Assembly (NCBI RefSeq): GCF_001021165.1
Contig: NZ_AZAY01000020.1
Location: 1-57,055, forward strand
Source of the DNA: Marinitoga sp. 1197
Lineage (GTDB): Bacteria; Thermotogota; Thermotogae; Petrotogales; Petrotogaceae
Direction of reading: 5' to 3'
Length of the DNA: 57,055 nt
The notes beneath the pieces were generated by a model. The model had not been told where the DNA came from. It saw only the letters and a program-made list of their open reading frames with translations, and made no database searches. Shown piece by piece: positions 17,981 through 27,189 of the stretch. A program made the translations under genes and the position numbers. How positions within the stretch are numbered: position 1 is the stretch's first letter; every line of letters begins with the position of its first letter.

Positions 17981-20137
17981 TTATTTAGAAATTAATACGA
18001 TTATACTTTTTGTTTTTACAATGTAGTTATTAGAAACTTTTTGAGGAAAATCAAGAAAATCATCTGGTGAATCAAAATACGTATCAATAACTCGAAACCA
18101 GCTTTTATTATTAAGGAACGGAAGTTCAAAAGACAAATCTTTTTCATAAAAATTTAGGGCAACGTATATATCATTATCTGGAGGAACATTTTGATTTACA
18201 AAGTCTATTCCACTAATCATAAAAGCCAGAGATTTAGAATAATAAGAGAAATCTGGTTGGTTTAATTTAATTCCATGCCATGTAATGTCAGGTATTCCAT
18301 CACCACTATAATCTTTTCCAGTAAAAAAGTGTTCTCTCCTTAATGTATGATGTATTTTTCTGAAATTAATTACTTTTCTTACAAATTGAAAAATATCCGA
18401 AAAGTCATCCTTTCTCTTCCAATCTACCCAATTCTTAATTGTATCCTGACAATAAGCGTTGTTATTCCCATATTGTGTTCTGCAAAATTCATCTCCCATA
18501 TATATCATAGGAGTTCCTTGAGAAATCATAAGTATAGTAAAAAAGTTTTTTATCTGTTGTTTTCTAACTTTCAATATGTCTAAATTATTGGTTTCACCTT
18601 CAATTCCATAATTAAAACTATAATTATCATTAGTTCCGTCCTGATTATTTTCACCATTTTCTTCGTTATGTTTATTATTATATGAAACAAGATCCCACAT
18701 TGTAAAACCATCGTGAGAAGTTATGAAATTAACACTTGCCATAGGAGATTTATTCCCATATAGGTCTTCACTACCGGCTATTCGACATGCGATTTCACCT
18801 GTTAATCCCATATCACCTCTAACGAACTTTCTAACAGAATCTCTGAATTTTCCATTCCATTCAGCCCAACCTTCTGGAAATGCTCCTAAAAAATAACCTC
18901 CTGCTGCATCCCATCCTTCAGCAATTAATTTAGAGCCAGAAATTATAGGATCCTCAGCAATGTCTTTTAACAATGATAAATCTCCTATCCAATTTCCATT
19001 AGAATCTCTACCAAGTATGGAAGCTAAATCAAACCTAAAACCATCAACATGCATTTCTGTTACCCAATATCTCAAACTATCAATGATTAAATTTTTAACA
19101 ACAGTATTGTTACAATTGAAAGTATTGCCACATCCAGAATAATTTTCATAGTATCTTTTATTTTTACTCAAAATATAGTAAACAGAATTATCAATTCCCC
19201 TAAAAGATAATGTAGGTCCTAATTCATTTCCTTCTCCTGTATGATTATATACAACATCTAAAATGATTTCAAAACCTTCTTTATGAAGTGCTTTCACAAA
19301 ATCTTTGAAGAGAAATACCTGCTCTCCTATTTTTAAACCATTGGAATAATTTCCAGTTACAGCAAAAAAAGCCAGAGGATTATACCCCCATACATCTTTT
19401 AGTTTTTCACCTGTAATGGGATTATTTCTTATAATGGAATTCGGATTAAATTCAAATATAGGCATCAATTCTACGGCATTAACTCCTAAATCTTTTAAGT
19501 AAGATAATTTTTCAATAATTCCGTCAAATGTTCCTCTGTTCTTGATGTTAGAATTAGGATTCATAGTAAACAGTCTTACATTCATTTCATAAATTATCAA
19601 ATCTTTTAATGGGATTCTTGGATGAACATCATCTTCCCAATCATAAACGCTATCATCTATTACTACGGATTTTGTGGGACTTTTAGCAGAATCAATAGTA
19701 GAAAATGAAAGATCTAACAAAGATGATTTTTTATCGTATCCATAAACGCTATCCTCATCCCAATTATAAGAACCAGAAATAGCTTTTGCGTATGGGTCAG
19801 ATAGTAATTTGTATTTATTAAAACGTAAACCATTAATAGGATCATAAACACCATCAACTCTCCAACCATAAAACTGCCCATGTTTGATATTATGAATATA
19901 AATATGCCATATATCCCCTGTTTTGTTTTTTATTGGATCTAATTCAAATACGTGTGAAGGTATATCATCATAAAAATTCTGGTATAACTCTAAAATTACT
20001 TTTGTGCTGTTTTTAGTAAAAATGCCAAAATTAACTCCCCCGGAGTCCACGATAGCTCCTAATTTTGGATACCCCCTACTTGATTTTAATAATACAGAAT
20101 TATCGGGATTATTATAATAAAAATTAGAATTTTTCAT
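17981..20137 (-). CDS. glgX: Glycogen debranching enzyme GlgX/isoamylase family
   Basis: GlgX/TreX is a GH13 alpha-1,6-glucosidase that debranches glycogen. The 718-aa protein has an N-terminal CBM48-like domain (about 25-130) and a GH13 barrel. Catalytic candidates are the Asp nucleophile near 369 (DGFRFDLAS), the Glu acid/base near 403 (LIAEGWDAAGGY) and Asp near 474 (FITSHDGFTMWDLVSY). DVVYNHTGEGNELGPTLSF is the usual region I. No secretion signal is seen, so it acts in the cytoplasm on storage glycogen or maltodextrin. The DUF3783 gene lies 10 nt upstream and is likely co-transcribed. It could also be annotated as pullulanase type I or TreX. Confidence 0.92.
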   Translation of the reverse strand: MKNSNFYYNNPDNSVLLKSSRGYPKLGAIVDSGGVNFGIFTKNSTKVILELYQNFYDDIPSHVFELDPIKNKTGDIWHIYIHNIKHGQFYGWRVDGVYDPINGLRFNKYKLLSDPYAKAISGSYNWDEDSVYGYDKKSSLLDLSFSTIDSAKSPTKSVVIDDSVYDWEDDVHPRIPLKDLIIYEMNVRLFTMNPNSNIKNRGTFDGIIEKLSYLKDLGVNAVELMPIFEFNPNSIIRNNPITGEKLKDVWGYNPLAFFAVTGNYSNGLKIGEQVFLFKDFVKALHKEGFEIILDVVYNHTGEGNELGPTLSFRGIDNSVYYILSKNKRYYENYSGCGNTFNCNNTVVKNLIIDSLRYWVTEMHVDGFRFDLASILGRDSNGNWIGDLSLLKDIAEDPIISGSKLIAEGWDAAGGYFLGAFPEGWAEWNGKFRDSVRKFVRGDMGLTGEIACRIAGSEDLYGNKSPMASVNFITSHDGFTMWDLVSYNNKHNEENGENNQDGTNDNYSFNYGIEGETNNLDILKVRKQQIKNFFTILMISQGTPMIYMGDEFCRTQYGNNNAYCQDTIKNWVDWKRKDDFSDIFQFVRKVINFRKIHHTLRREHFFTGKDYSGDGIPDITWHGIKLNQPDFSYYSKSLAFMISGIDFVNQNVPPDNDIYVALNFYEKDLSFELPFLNNKSWFRVIDTYFDSPDDFLDFPQKVSNNYIVKTKSIIVLISK

Positions 20138-20147
20138 ATAATCATCT

Positions 20148-20381
20148 CTATTTCCTTTCTTCTATAGCTTTTTTTAAAGCTTTTTTCACCTCTATATCTT
20201 CTTGTTTTAATTCGTTTATCAAATCTTTAATTGTCCAATTTATATTTGTTTCTGTAGTTGTTGCGAATATTATTCTTGGCAAGCCTTCAACATTTTTTAT
20301 AGCTTTCATTATCTTATTTATTTCATCGCTGGTAAATCCGTTTAATATAATTACAGGTGTCTCTTTTATTTTGTCAAACAT
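20148..20381 (-). CDS. DUF3783 domain protein (77 aa)
   Basis: This small soluble protein matches the DUF3783 pattern (VIILNGFTSDEINKIMKAI, then LPRIIFATTTETNINWTI). It is an alpha/beta domain of unknown function seen in anaerobic bacteria. The start is ATG 20381 with AAGGAG 8 nt upstream; the TTG just before it is too close. The C-terminus is a charged helix (EDIEVKKALKKAIEERK). It leads a two-gene unit with glgX. Confidence 0.8.
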   Translation of the reverse strand: MFDKIKETPVIILNGFTSDEINKIMKAIKNVEGLPRIIFATTTETNINWTIKDLINELKQEDIEVKKALKKAIEERK

Positions 20382-20432
20382 CAAAACAACTCCTTCCTTA
20401 TTTTTATGAAATATCTTATTTTTTATTATATA

Positions 20433-20441
20433 ATTATATCA
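20433..20441 (-). promoter_or_regulatory. Extended -10 promoter for DUF3783-glgX
   Basis: TGATATAAT (TG-n-TATAAT) on the - strand lies about 50 bp before the DUF3783 ATG. The -35 is weak. Confidence 0.55.
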
Positions 20442-20494
20442 TAAAAATAGGTAAAAAGTTTTTTTATTTTAATTTTTAAAATAGAAATTATCTC

Positions 20495-20523
20495 TTGACA
20501 AAACAAGAAAAAAATAGTATAAT
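20495..20523 (+). promoter_or_regulatory. Consensus sigma-70 promoter of the rubredoxin gene
   Basis: TTGACA (20495-20500) and TATAAT (20518-20523) are both perfect and separated by 17 bp. The start of transcription should fall near 20530, inside the palindrome that follows. Confidence 0.9.
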
Positions 20524-20524
20524 A

Positions 20525-20545
20525 TTTTTGTAATCATTACAAAAA
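20525..20545. promoter_or_regulatory. Palindromic operator, Fur/PerR/Zur-like
   Basis: A perfect 10-1-10 palindrome with core TTGTAATCATTACAA begins one base after the -10 and covers the expected transcription start. Its 7-1-7 core (TGTAATCATTACA) has the architecture of Fur-superfamily boxes (PerR and Zur boxes are ATTATAAT- or TCGTAATNATTACGA-like). Binding would block transcription. The regulator is not in the window. Confidence 0.65.
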
Positions 20546-20572
20546 TAATCGGATTTTATAGGAGGGAAAATT

Positions 20573-20734
20573 ATGAAAAAATATGTATGTACAGTTTGTG
20601 GTTATATTTATGATCCAGAAGAAGGAGATCCAACAGCAAATATTCCTGCAGGGACATCATTTGATGATTTACCAGAGGATTGGGTATGCCCAATGTGTGG
20701 TGTTGGAAAAGACATGTTTGAAGTTCAAGAATAA
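20573..20734 (+). CDS. rub: Rubredoxin
   Basis: This 53-aa iron-only electron carrier has Cys6-T-V-Cys9 and Cys39-P-M-Cys42, which bind one Fe. It also has the family residues [11 protein letters not shown] and [18 protein letters not shown] precedes the ATG. In anaerobes rubredoxin passes electrons to superoxide reductase, rubrerythrin or flavodiiron proteins, so it often responds to oxygen stress. Here it is a single-gene unit on the strand opposite to its neighbours, with its own consensus promoter, a palindromic operator and a terminator. Confidence 0.97.
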   Translation: MKKYVCTVCGYIYDPEEGDPTANIPAGTSFDDLPEDWVCPMCGVGKDMFEVQE

Positions 20735-20741
20735 TATATTA

Positions 20742-20775
20742 TAAAAAATGGCGTGCTTAAGCATGCCATTTTTTA
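20742..20775. terminator. Bidirectional terminator between rubredoxin and uvrA
   Basis: The stem AAAAAATGGCGTGC / GCATGCCATTTTTT (one G-T pair) with loop TTAA has an A run on its left and a T run on its right, so it can end both the + strand rubredoxin transcript and the - strand uvrA transcript. Confidence 0.88.
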
Positions 20776-20784
20776 TAAAAATTT

Positions 20785-23604
20785 TTATAGAATTTTTTTT
20801 AAGTATTGACCAGTATATGTATTTGCTTTTATTATATCTTCTACAGTTCCATTTGCAAGTATATATCCCCCATTTTCTCCACCTTCAGGGCCTAAATCGA
20901 TTATATAATCAGCATTTTTTATGACATCTAAATTATGTTCTATAATAATTACAGTATTACCTTTTTCAACTAATTTGTGTAAGACCTCTATTAATTTCTT
21001 TACATCTTCAAAATGTAATCCTGTAGTTGGTTCATCGAGAAAATATAGGGTTCTTCCCGTAGCTCTTTTTCTTAATTCTGAGGTTAATTTTATTCTTTGA
21101 GCTTCTCCACCTGATAAAGTAGTTGCTGGCTGCCCAAGTTTAATATAACCAACTCCAACATCATTTAACAGTTGTAATATGTTTTTAATTCTTGGTATAT
21201 TCTGGAAAAAATCAAGTGCTTCTTCAACTGACATATCCAGAACATCTGCTATAGATTTCCCTTTATATTTAACATTCAGAGTTTCTTTGTTATATCTTTT
21301 GCCTTTACACACATCACATGTAACATAAACATCGGGAAGAAATTGCATTTCTATTTTTAAATAACCATTTCCATTACACGCTTCGCATCTACCGCCTTTT
21401 ACATTAAAACTAAAACGTCCTTTTTTAAATCCTTTCATACGAGCTTCTTTAGTTGCAGCAAACAAATCCCTGATTAAATCAAAAACACCGGTATAAGTAG
21501 CAGGATTACTTCGAGGCGTTCTTCCTATAGGAGATTGGTCAATGGCTATAACATTGTCTATATATTCAATTCCTTCTATTTTTTTATAATAACCGGGTTT
21601 GACTTTAGCCTTCCTTAATTCTTTTATTAAAGCAGGATATAATGTATCCATAATTAAAGATGATTTGCCAGAACCAGAAACACCTGTAATTACGATGAAT
21701 TTTCCTAAGGGGAACATTACATCGATATTTTTTAAATTATTATGTGATGCACCATATAATTTTAATACTTCATTCCTTTCAATTTTTTTTGTATGATATT
21801 TTATAATATCGATTCTCTTTTTTCCTGTTATATATTGTCCTGTAAGCGAATCTTTTGGGTTTTTCAATAAATTTTTTATCCAGCCACTATATACAACTTT
21901 TCCACCATTAATTCCAGCGCCAGGACCTAAATCAACTATATAGTCTGAAGATTTTATCACCTCTTCATCATGTTCAACAATTATAACAGTATTACCAAGA
22001 TTTTTTAATTTTTTCAATGTTTGAATTAATTTATCATTGTCTCTTGGATGCAGCCCAATAGTTGGTTCATCTAAAACATATGTAACTCCTGTTAAACCAG
22101 ATCCAATTTGAGTAGCGAGTCGGACTCTCTGTGATTCACCACCAGAAAGCGTATTTGCAGATCTTGAAAGGGAAATATATCCCAGACCAACATCCGTTAA
22201 AAATCCCAATCTTTTTTTTATTTCATTTAATAATTCACCAACTATTTTTTTCTCAAAATCTGTTAATGTAATATTTTCGAAAAAAGATTTTGTTTTTTCA
22301 ATAGGCATATCTGAAATTTCTTGTATATTTTTTTCATTTAGTTTGATGCTTAGAGGTTCAATTTTCAATCTTTTTCCTCCACAAGTTTGACATGTTTTCA
22401 TAGTCATGAATTCATTTTGGTAGTAGTTACGCATTTCATCCGAATCGGTAGATTTATATCTTCTTTCATACATGTTATACAAACCTTCAAATGTTTTTTT
22501 GAAAGTATACACACCATTTGGAGTAATATATTCAAAAGTGATTTTATCCTTTGTACCATATAATAAAGCGTTTTGTGTTTCAGTTTTTAATTCTCTGATT
22601 TTTTTTTCTGGATTGTCGTTATAATGCAAAATCACTTTTTCCAAAGTTTTAATTATATATGAATCTTTTCCGGCTTTCACTGCGCCATTATATATATTTT
22701 TATCAGGATCCAGAATATATGAAGGTTCAAATTCATATTTAAATCCCAAGCCATGACAATCTTTACAGGCACCATAAGGACTATTGAATGAAAATAATTT
22801 TGGAGTAATTTCTGGAAAAGTAAAACCGCATTCAGGACAAACTAATTTTTCACTATAAATTTTTGATTTAATAATATTTTCATTATTATCAAGTTCTCTA
22901 ATTTCTACAAAACCATCAGATTCTTTTAATGACAATTCTATAGCTTCATACAATCTTTCAAAATTTTCTTTTTTTAATTTCAATCTATCTATTAATAAGT
23001 TGAGTGTATGTCTGTAATTTTTTTTCAAAGAGATAATATCTTCCAGATCAAATATTTCTCCATCTATTTCAATCCTTTTATAACCATTTTTTTTCATCTG
23101 TTCAATTTCCTTTTTAAATTCACCCTTTTTTTCTTTTGCTATTGGTGAGAACACATAAATCCTTGAACTGTCATCAAACTCCTTATATACTTTATCTATA
23201 ATTTCGTCTATTGAGGATTTTTCCACTGGAATATTACATTTAGGACAGAAAGGTTTTCCAATTCTGGCAAATAAAACTCTCATGTAATCGTATATTTCTG
23301 TCACGGTTCCAACTGTAGATCTTGGGTTGTGTGAAACAGATTTTTGCTCTATAGCTATAGCCGGAGATAAACCTTCAATATATTCAACATCAGGTTTTTT
23401 TAATTCTCCCAGGAACATTCGAGCATATGAGGATACTGATTCTAAATATCTTCTCTGTCCCTCAGCGTATATTGTATCCATAGCTAATGTGGATTTCCCT
23501 GAACCAGAAAGACCGGATATTACCACCAATTTATTTTTTGGAATTTTTACATCGATATTTTTCAAATTGTGTTCTCTTGCACCTTTTACATGAATATAAT
23601 TCAT
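20785..23604 (-). CDS. uvrA: Excinuclease ABC subunit A (UvrA)
   Basis: UvrA is the DNA-damage recognition ATPase of nucleotide excision repair. The 939-aa protein has two ABC ATPase halves: Walker [15 protein letters not shown] near residue 31 and [14 protein letters not shown] near 640, and signature motifs [14 protein letters not shown] and [13 protein letters not shown]. Zinc-binding Cys pairs are [10 protein letters not shown]...CKDCHGLG and [10 protein letters not shown]...CDVCKGKRY, with an extra CPKC near 96. GAGGTG precedes the ATG. Confidence 0.98.
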   Translation of the reverse strand: MNYIHVKGAREHNLKNIDVKIPKNKLVVISGLSGSGKSTLAMDTIYAEGQRRYLESVSSYARMFLGELKKPDVEYIEGLSPAIAIEQKSVSHNPRSTVGTVTEIYDYMRVLFARIGKPFCPKCNIPVEKSSIDEIIDKVYKEFDDSSRIYVFSPIAKEKKGEFKKEIEQMKKNGYKRIEIDGEIFDLEDIISLKKNYRHTLNLLIDRLKLKKENFERLYEAIELSLKESDGFVEIRELDNNENIIKSKIYSEKLVCPECGFTFPEITPKLFSFNSPYGACKDCHGLGFKYEFEPSYILDPDKNIYNGAVKAGKDSYIIKTLEKVILHYNDNPEKKIRELKTETQNALLYGTKDKITFEYITPNGVYTFKKTFEGLYNMYERRYKSTDSDEMRNYYQNEFMTMKTCQTCGGKRLKIEPLSIKLNEKNIQEISDMPIEKTKSFFENITLTDFEKKIVGELLNEIKKRLGFLTDVGLGYISLSRSANTLSGGESQRVRLATQIGSGLTGVTYVLDEPTIGLHPRDNDKLIQTLKKLKNLGNTVIIVEHDEEVIKSSDYIVDLGPGAGINGGKVVYSGWIKNLLKNPKDSLTGQYITGKKRIDIIKYHTKKIERNEVLKLYGASHNNLKNIDVMFPLGKFIVITGVSGSGKSSLIMDTLYPALIKELRKAKVKPGYYKKIEGIEYIDNVIAIDQSPIGRTPRSNPATYTGVFDLIRDLFAATKEARMKGFKKGRFSFNVKGGRCEACNGNGYLKIEMQFLPDVYVTCDVCKGKRYNKETLNVKYKGKSIADVLDMSVEEALDFFQNIPRIKNILQLLNDVGVGYIKLGQPATTLSGGEAQRIKLTSELRKRATGRTLYFLDEPTTGLHFEDVKKLIEVLHKLVEKGNTVIIIEHNLDVIKNADYIIDLGPEGGENGGYILANGTVEDIIKANTYTGQYLKKIL

Positions 23605-23635
23605 AAGTTCACCTCAAAATATTAATTGTATAATA

Positions 23636-23644
23636 ATTATAACA
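23636..23644 (-). promoter_or_regulatory. Extended -10 promoter of uvrA
   Basis: TGTTATAAT on the - strand lies about 32 bp before the uvrA start. No strong -35 is apparent, and no LexA-like box was recognised. Confidence 0.6.
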
Positions 23645-23662
23645 CAATAATAGATATTAAAA

Positions 23663-24244
23663 TTATTGCAATTTATATATTTTATATAATGCTGGAAAAT
23701 CGATTAAAAAGTGTAATATAATCGCGCTTAATAAACCATATTTAAAATAAACATACGAGAAAAATAAACCAAAAGCAAATCTTATAGGAAAAGTTATAAA
23801 GAAATATCGTTTGTTTTCAATGCCATTGAATAAGTTAAATATATGTATTAATGCGAATAATAAAGATGAAATCATAACGGCTATATATATATTATTATAG
23901 ATAAACAGTAATTTTGTATTTAAAATACCTCTAAAAAAAACTTCTTCTGTTATTGCGGCAGATAGTGGTATTAGTAATAGTCTTTTTCTGTTAATATAAA
24001 TCCTGAATGAATCACTTTTTACCCACTTTTGTGGAAGAAAAATTATTATTATTCCATATATTATAAAAATAATGTATATATAATAGGGTAATTTTATATG
24101 TAATTTTAATTTGTATATGAATATTAAAAGTGTAAATATAACAGATTTTATGATTAAAGATTTTTCAAATGAAAAAAATTTTTCTATTGAGTATATAATA
24201 AAAAAGTAGATTAGAAATGTAATTAATAAACTTATAAAATTCAT
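23663..24244 (-). CDS. CPBP-family intramembrane metalloprotease
   Basis: This 193-aa multi-helix membrane protein has the CPBP (Abi/CAAX protease-like) motifs: EEVFFRG near residue 100, the His of FALIHIFN near 131, and HFLIDF near 178. These supply the metal ligands and catalytic Glu of the family. Substrates are unknown; relatives process prenylated proteins or bacteriocin-type peptides. Its ATG overlaps the pyrG stop (ATGA) and has AAAGGAG upstream, so it is translated with pyrG. Confidence 0.88.
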   Translation of the reverse strand: MNFISLLITFLIYFFIIYSIEKFFSFEKSLIIKSVIFTLLIFIYKLKLHIKLPYYIYIIFIIYGIIIIFLPQKWVKSDSFRIYINRKRLLLIPLSAAITEEVFFRGILNTKLLFIYNNIYIAVMISSLLFALIHIFNLFNGIENKRYFFITFPIRFAFGLFFSYVYFKYGLLSAIILHFLIDFPALYKIYKLQ

Positions 24245-25827
24245 TTTTTCTCCTTTAATTCATATAATCTTTTTATAAAAGCTTTAAAGATTGGATGTGG
24301 GGATCCAACTTTACTCTTTAGTTCAGGGTGAAATTGAACACCTATGAAGAATGGATGATTTCTTAATTCAACAGCTTCAACAAAATCAGATTTAGCAGAA
24401 ATAATTAATTTATTATCTATATTTTTTTCTTCTGAATAAACAAAAAGATTTCTGAATTTTTCTAAATTAACTTCATATCTATGTCTATGTCTTTCAAAGA
24501 CAATATCTGTTTTATATATTTCATATAATTTTGTATTTTTTAAAATCAATGTTTTTTGAGCTCCTAGTCTCATAGTTCCACCTAATTTTAATATCTTTTT
24601 TTGCTCTTCCATTATGTCAATGACAGGATATGGTGTTGTAGGATCAAACTCGTACGAATTAGCATTTTTAAGTTTTCCGATGTTTCTTGCAAATTCTATG
24701 ACCATGATTTGCATTCCCAGACATATACCAAATATAGGTATTTTATTTTCTCTTGCTATTTTAACAGCTTTTATTTTTCCTTCAATACCTCTTTTGCCAA
24801 AGCCACCTGGAATAATTATACCATCATATCTGGATAATAATTCTTTTGTTTCTTCCTCTGTTAGGTCTTCAATTTGTTGTGAATCTATTAACTCAGGCTT
24901 TTCTGCTCCACATAAAAATATACTTTCTATAATACTTTTATAAGCATCATCAGTTCCAAGATATTTTCCTACTAATGCTATTTTTATTGGTAAAAAGTTT
25001 TTAGGATAATTCCAGTTTAGTTTATTATCTATTTTTAAATTTAAATTTTCGGCAATTATATGTTGAACACCGATATTGTATAATTTTTCTGGAACTTCAT
25101 AAACATTGTCAACATCAGGTAAATTAATCACGTGTTTTCTGTTTACACCTGCAAACAAAGCGATTTTATCAAGGCTATTTGAATCAATAGATTTTTCTGT
25201 TCTAATAATTAACATATCTGGATGTATCCCGATTTTCCTGAGTTGCTGTACAGACTGTTGAGTTGGTTTTGTTTTGAATTCGTTAGTTACGCTTAAATAA
25301 GGAACAAAAGTAACGTGTATGAAAAAAAAGTTTTCTATTCCCTCTTCAAGTGACAATTCTCTTACGGCTTCCAAAAATATTTCACCTTCAATATCTCCAA
25401 CGGTACCACCAATTTCTATTATTAGTAAATCTGTGTCAATATTTTTTATTCTATTTTTGATTTCTTCAGTAACATGAGGTACCATCTGTACAGTAGCTCC
25501 TAAATATTTTCCTTCACGTTCTTTTTCTATAATACTCTTAAAAACTTGTCCAGCTGTAATATTATTATATCTTTTCATATTGATTCCTAAAAACCTTTCA
25601 TAGTGCCCAAGATCTAAATCTGCTTCATATCCATCATCGGTAACAAAAACCTCTCCATGCTGATTTGGATTCATTGTACCTGCGTCTACATTTAGATATG
25701 GATCTATTTTTAAAGAGTTAACTTTAATACCACTATCTTTTAGAATTCTTCCAATTGAAGCAGAAACAATACCTTTTCCAATACCACTTAAAACACCACC
25801 AGTTATGACAATATATTTTTTCGCCAT
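24241..25827 (-). CDS. pyrG: CTP synthase
   Basis: CTP synthase converts UTP to CTP using ATP and glutamine. The 528-aa protein begins MAKKYIVITGGVLSGIGKG at ATG 25827, with AGGAGG 7 nt upstream; the longer frame to 25860 is not needed. The synthetase domain has SLKIDPYLNVDAGTMNPNQHGEVFV. The glutaminase domain has the Cys nucleophile in GICLGMQ near 370 and the His-Glu pair in GVQFHPE. A CPBP protease gene follows with a 4-nt overlap. Confidence 0.98.
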   Translation of the reverse strand: MAKKYIVITGGVLSGIGKGIVSASIGRILKDSGIKVNSLKIDPYLNVDAGTMNPNQHGEVFVTDDGYEADLDLGHYERFLGINMKRYNNITAGQVFKSIIEKEREGKYLGATVQMVPHVTEEIKNRIKNIDTDLLIIEIGGTVGDIEGEIFLEAVRELSLEEGIENFFFIHVTFVPYLSVTNEFKTKPTQQSVQQLRKIGIHPDMLIIRTEKSIDSNSLDKIALFAGVNRKHVINLPDVDNVYEVPEKLYNIGVQHIIAENLNLKIDNKLNWNYPKNFLPIKIALVGKYLGTDDAYKSIIESIFLCGAEKPELIDSQQIEDLTEEETKELLSRYDGIIIPGGFGKRGIEGKIKAVKIARENKIPIFGICLGMQIMVIEFARNIGKLKNANSYEFDPTTPYPVIDIMEEQKKILKLGGTMRLGAQKTLILKNTKLYEIYKTDIVFERHRHRYEVNLEKFRNLFVYSEEKNIDNKLIISAKSDFVEAVELRNHPFFIGVQFHPELKSKVGSPHPIFKAFIKRLYELKEKK

Positions 25828-25930
25828 ATCTAACCCTCCTGTATTTTTCATGTTTTTCAAATAATTTATCGAAAAATTTCAAGTTATATGTCCAATGTTT
25901 GTTTGCATCGGAATATTTTTTCAAATAAAA

Positions 25931-25954
25931 TAAGGGAAGCGAAAGCTTCCCTTA
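25931..25954 (-). terminator. Terminator of acpP
   Basis: A perfect 10-bp stem (TAAGGGAAGC / GCTTCCCTTA) with a 4-nt loop is followed on the - strand by TTTTATTTG. It lies 8 nt past the acpP stop and separates acpP from pyrG. Confidence 0.85.
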
Positions 25955-25962
25955 TAAGGTTG

Positions 25963-26217
25963 TTATTCTTCTTCTATTTTTAATTTTTCAGCTAACGAAT
26001 TAATAACATCCTCTACAGTTTTGATGTTCTCTAATTCTTCATCTTCAATTGTAACACCCAATTCAGATTCAAAAGCCATTGTCAGGTCAACAAGTTCTAA
26101 AGAATCTGCATCTAAGTCATCAGTGAATGAAGCGTCTAAAGTAACGTCTTCTTCTTCAACATTTAAAGTTTCTACTATAATTTCTTTTACCTTTTCGAAA
26201 AGTTCATCTCTTGTCAT
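25963..26217 (-). CDS. acpP: Acyl carrier protein
   Basis: The 84-aa acidic four-helix protein carries the phosphopantetheine attachment Ser39 in DADSLELVDL. It shuttles acyl chains in fatty acid synthesis. The family pattern (FTDDLDADSLELVDLTMAFE) is clear. GGGAGGT precedes the ATG. It is a single-gene unit with its own promoter and terminator rather than part of a fab cluster. Confidence 0.97.
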   Translation of the reverse strand: MTRDELFEKVKEIIVETLNVEEEDVTLDASFTDDLDADSLELVDLTMAFESELGVTIEDEELENIKTVEDVINSLAEKLKIEEE

Positions 26218-26255
26218 ATTAATACCTCCCTATTAGATTTCACAAGACAGCCATT

Positions 26256-26281
26256 GCGTTAATAAAATGCATTAATAAAAT
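26256..26281. repeat. Two tandem 13-bp repeats in the acpP leader
   Basis: GCGTTAATAAAAT is followed directly by GCATTAATAAAAT (one mismatch), between the acpP -10 and its ribosome site. This is a possible operator or leader element; no regulator can be named. Confidence 0.55.
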
Positions 26282-26288
26282 CGGTATT

Positions 26289-26317
26289 ATTATATTAATA
26301 TTTTAATACCTTGTCAA
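26289..26317 (-). promoter_or_regulatory. Consensus sigma-70 promoter of acpP
   Basis: On the - strand TTGACA (26312-26317) and TATAAT (26289-26294) are separated by 17 bp. Transcription would start near 26282, giving a leader of about 65 nt that contains the tandem 13-bp repeats. Confidence 0.9.
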
Positions 26318-26360
26318 GTAAAAAAAATATGTATTTTTTGTAAAATTTAAAACATTTTCT

Positions 26361-27185
26361 TTAAAACATTTTTTTAATTTTTTCTGCATCTTCTTTTGAA
26401 AGAATATTTTTTTCGAGGAGTTTTTCAAGGATTTTTAATCGATTTTGTACATTCAATTTTGAAATTTCAGAATATAAATAACTCAAAAATTCTTCTTTTG
26501 AGTTAAAATCTTCCTGTTTAATGTTTTCAAAGGGATCAGATACATCTTGCTTAATCTCTTTTTTCATTTTTTCTAAATTTATTTCATAAGTTCCATCAGC
26601 TTTATATAAAGAATTTGTTTCTTTTAACAACGAAATTAGTAAAAACCATTCATACAAATTAAAAGTTATTAATCTAAGAAACATTATAAAATTAGCATCT
26701 CTATATTTTAAAATAGGTTCTTTAATCAAATTTTTCTGAATTTCAATATTTTGTAGGTAAAATTGATCTTTTATTATTTTATTTATTAATCTTGTATAGG
26801 TAAACCATATGAAAAATAAAAATAAAAAAAAGAGGAACGTATCAAATGTTGGTAAAACAAATTCAATATTTTTCAGTTCTTCAACAGAAGAAATATTGCT
26901 ATAAAAACGTTCTAATTGATTTGAAATTTTAATAAAAATTATAGTAAATCCAGAGAATGAAATTATGTAACCAAATAGAATTTTTAAAGAATTGTTTTGT
27001 TTAAGATTAAAAAATTCCAGATTCTCAATTTTAAATAAGATTTTAATTCTTTTTATATGTTCATCTCTATTTTTAAGTAATATATGATATACAAACATGG
27101 TAATAGCAAAACTCAAGGGCCATAAATAAGGAATAATATACATAATCATTCCAACAACAACTATTAATGGATTTAAAAGAATCAT
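26361..27185 (-). CDS. Unknown membrane protein with SHOCT-like C-terminus
   Basis: This 274-aa protein has about five hydrophobic segments: residues 5-35 (two), 68-86, 110-130 and one near 170-185. A polar region and a C-terminal short helical segment (RLKILEKLLEKNILSKEDAEKIKKMF) follow, resembling the SHOCT oligomerisation motif. The central RDANFIMFLRLITFNLYEWFLLI recalls DUF4234-type proteins, but the match is weak. GGAGTGAT precedes the ATG, which lies 4 nt after the hisS stop, so it is the last gene of the hslU-trk-hisS run. Function unknown. Confidence 0.75.
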   Translation of the reverse strand: MILLNPLIVVVGMIMYIIPYLWPLSFAITMFVYHILLKNRDEHIKRIKILFKIENLEFFNLKQNNSLKILFGYIISFSGFTIIFIKISNQLERFYSNISSVEELKNIEFVLPTFDTFLFFLFLFFIWFTYTRLINKIIKDQFYLQNIEIQKNLIKEPILKYRDANFIMFLRLITFNLYEWFLLISLLKETNSLYKADGTYEINLEKMKKEIKQDVSDPFENIKQEDFNSKEEFLSYLYSEISKLNVQNRLKILEKLLEKNILSKEDAEKIKKMF

Positions 27186-27189
27186 AACA

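Noticed and set aside
23663-24244. Abortive-infection defence role for the CPBP (Abi-family) protease
   Set aside because: It is translationally coupled to pyrG in a housekeeping region with no defence genes nearby; the 'Abi' label alone does not support defence.
25733-25924. 63-codon - strand ORF rich in Trp and Cys upstream of pyrG
   Set aside because: It reads the pyrG start region in another frame, and its composition is typical of an out-of-frame shadow.
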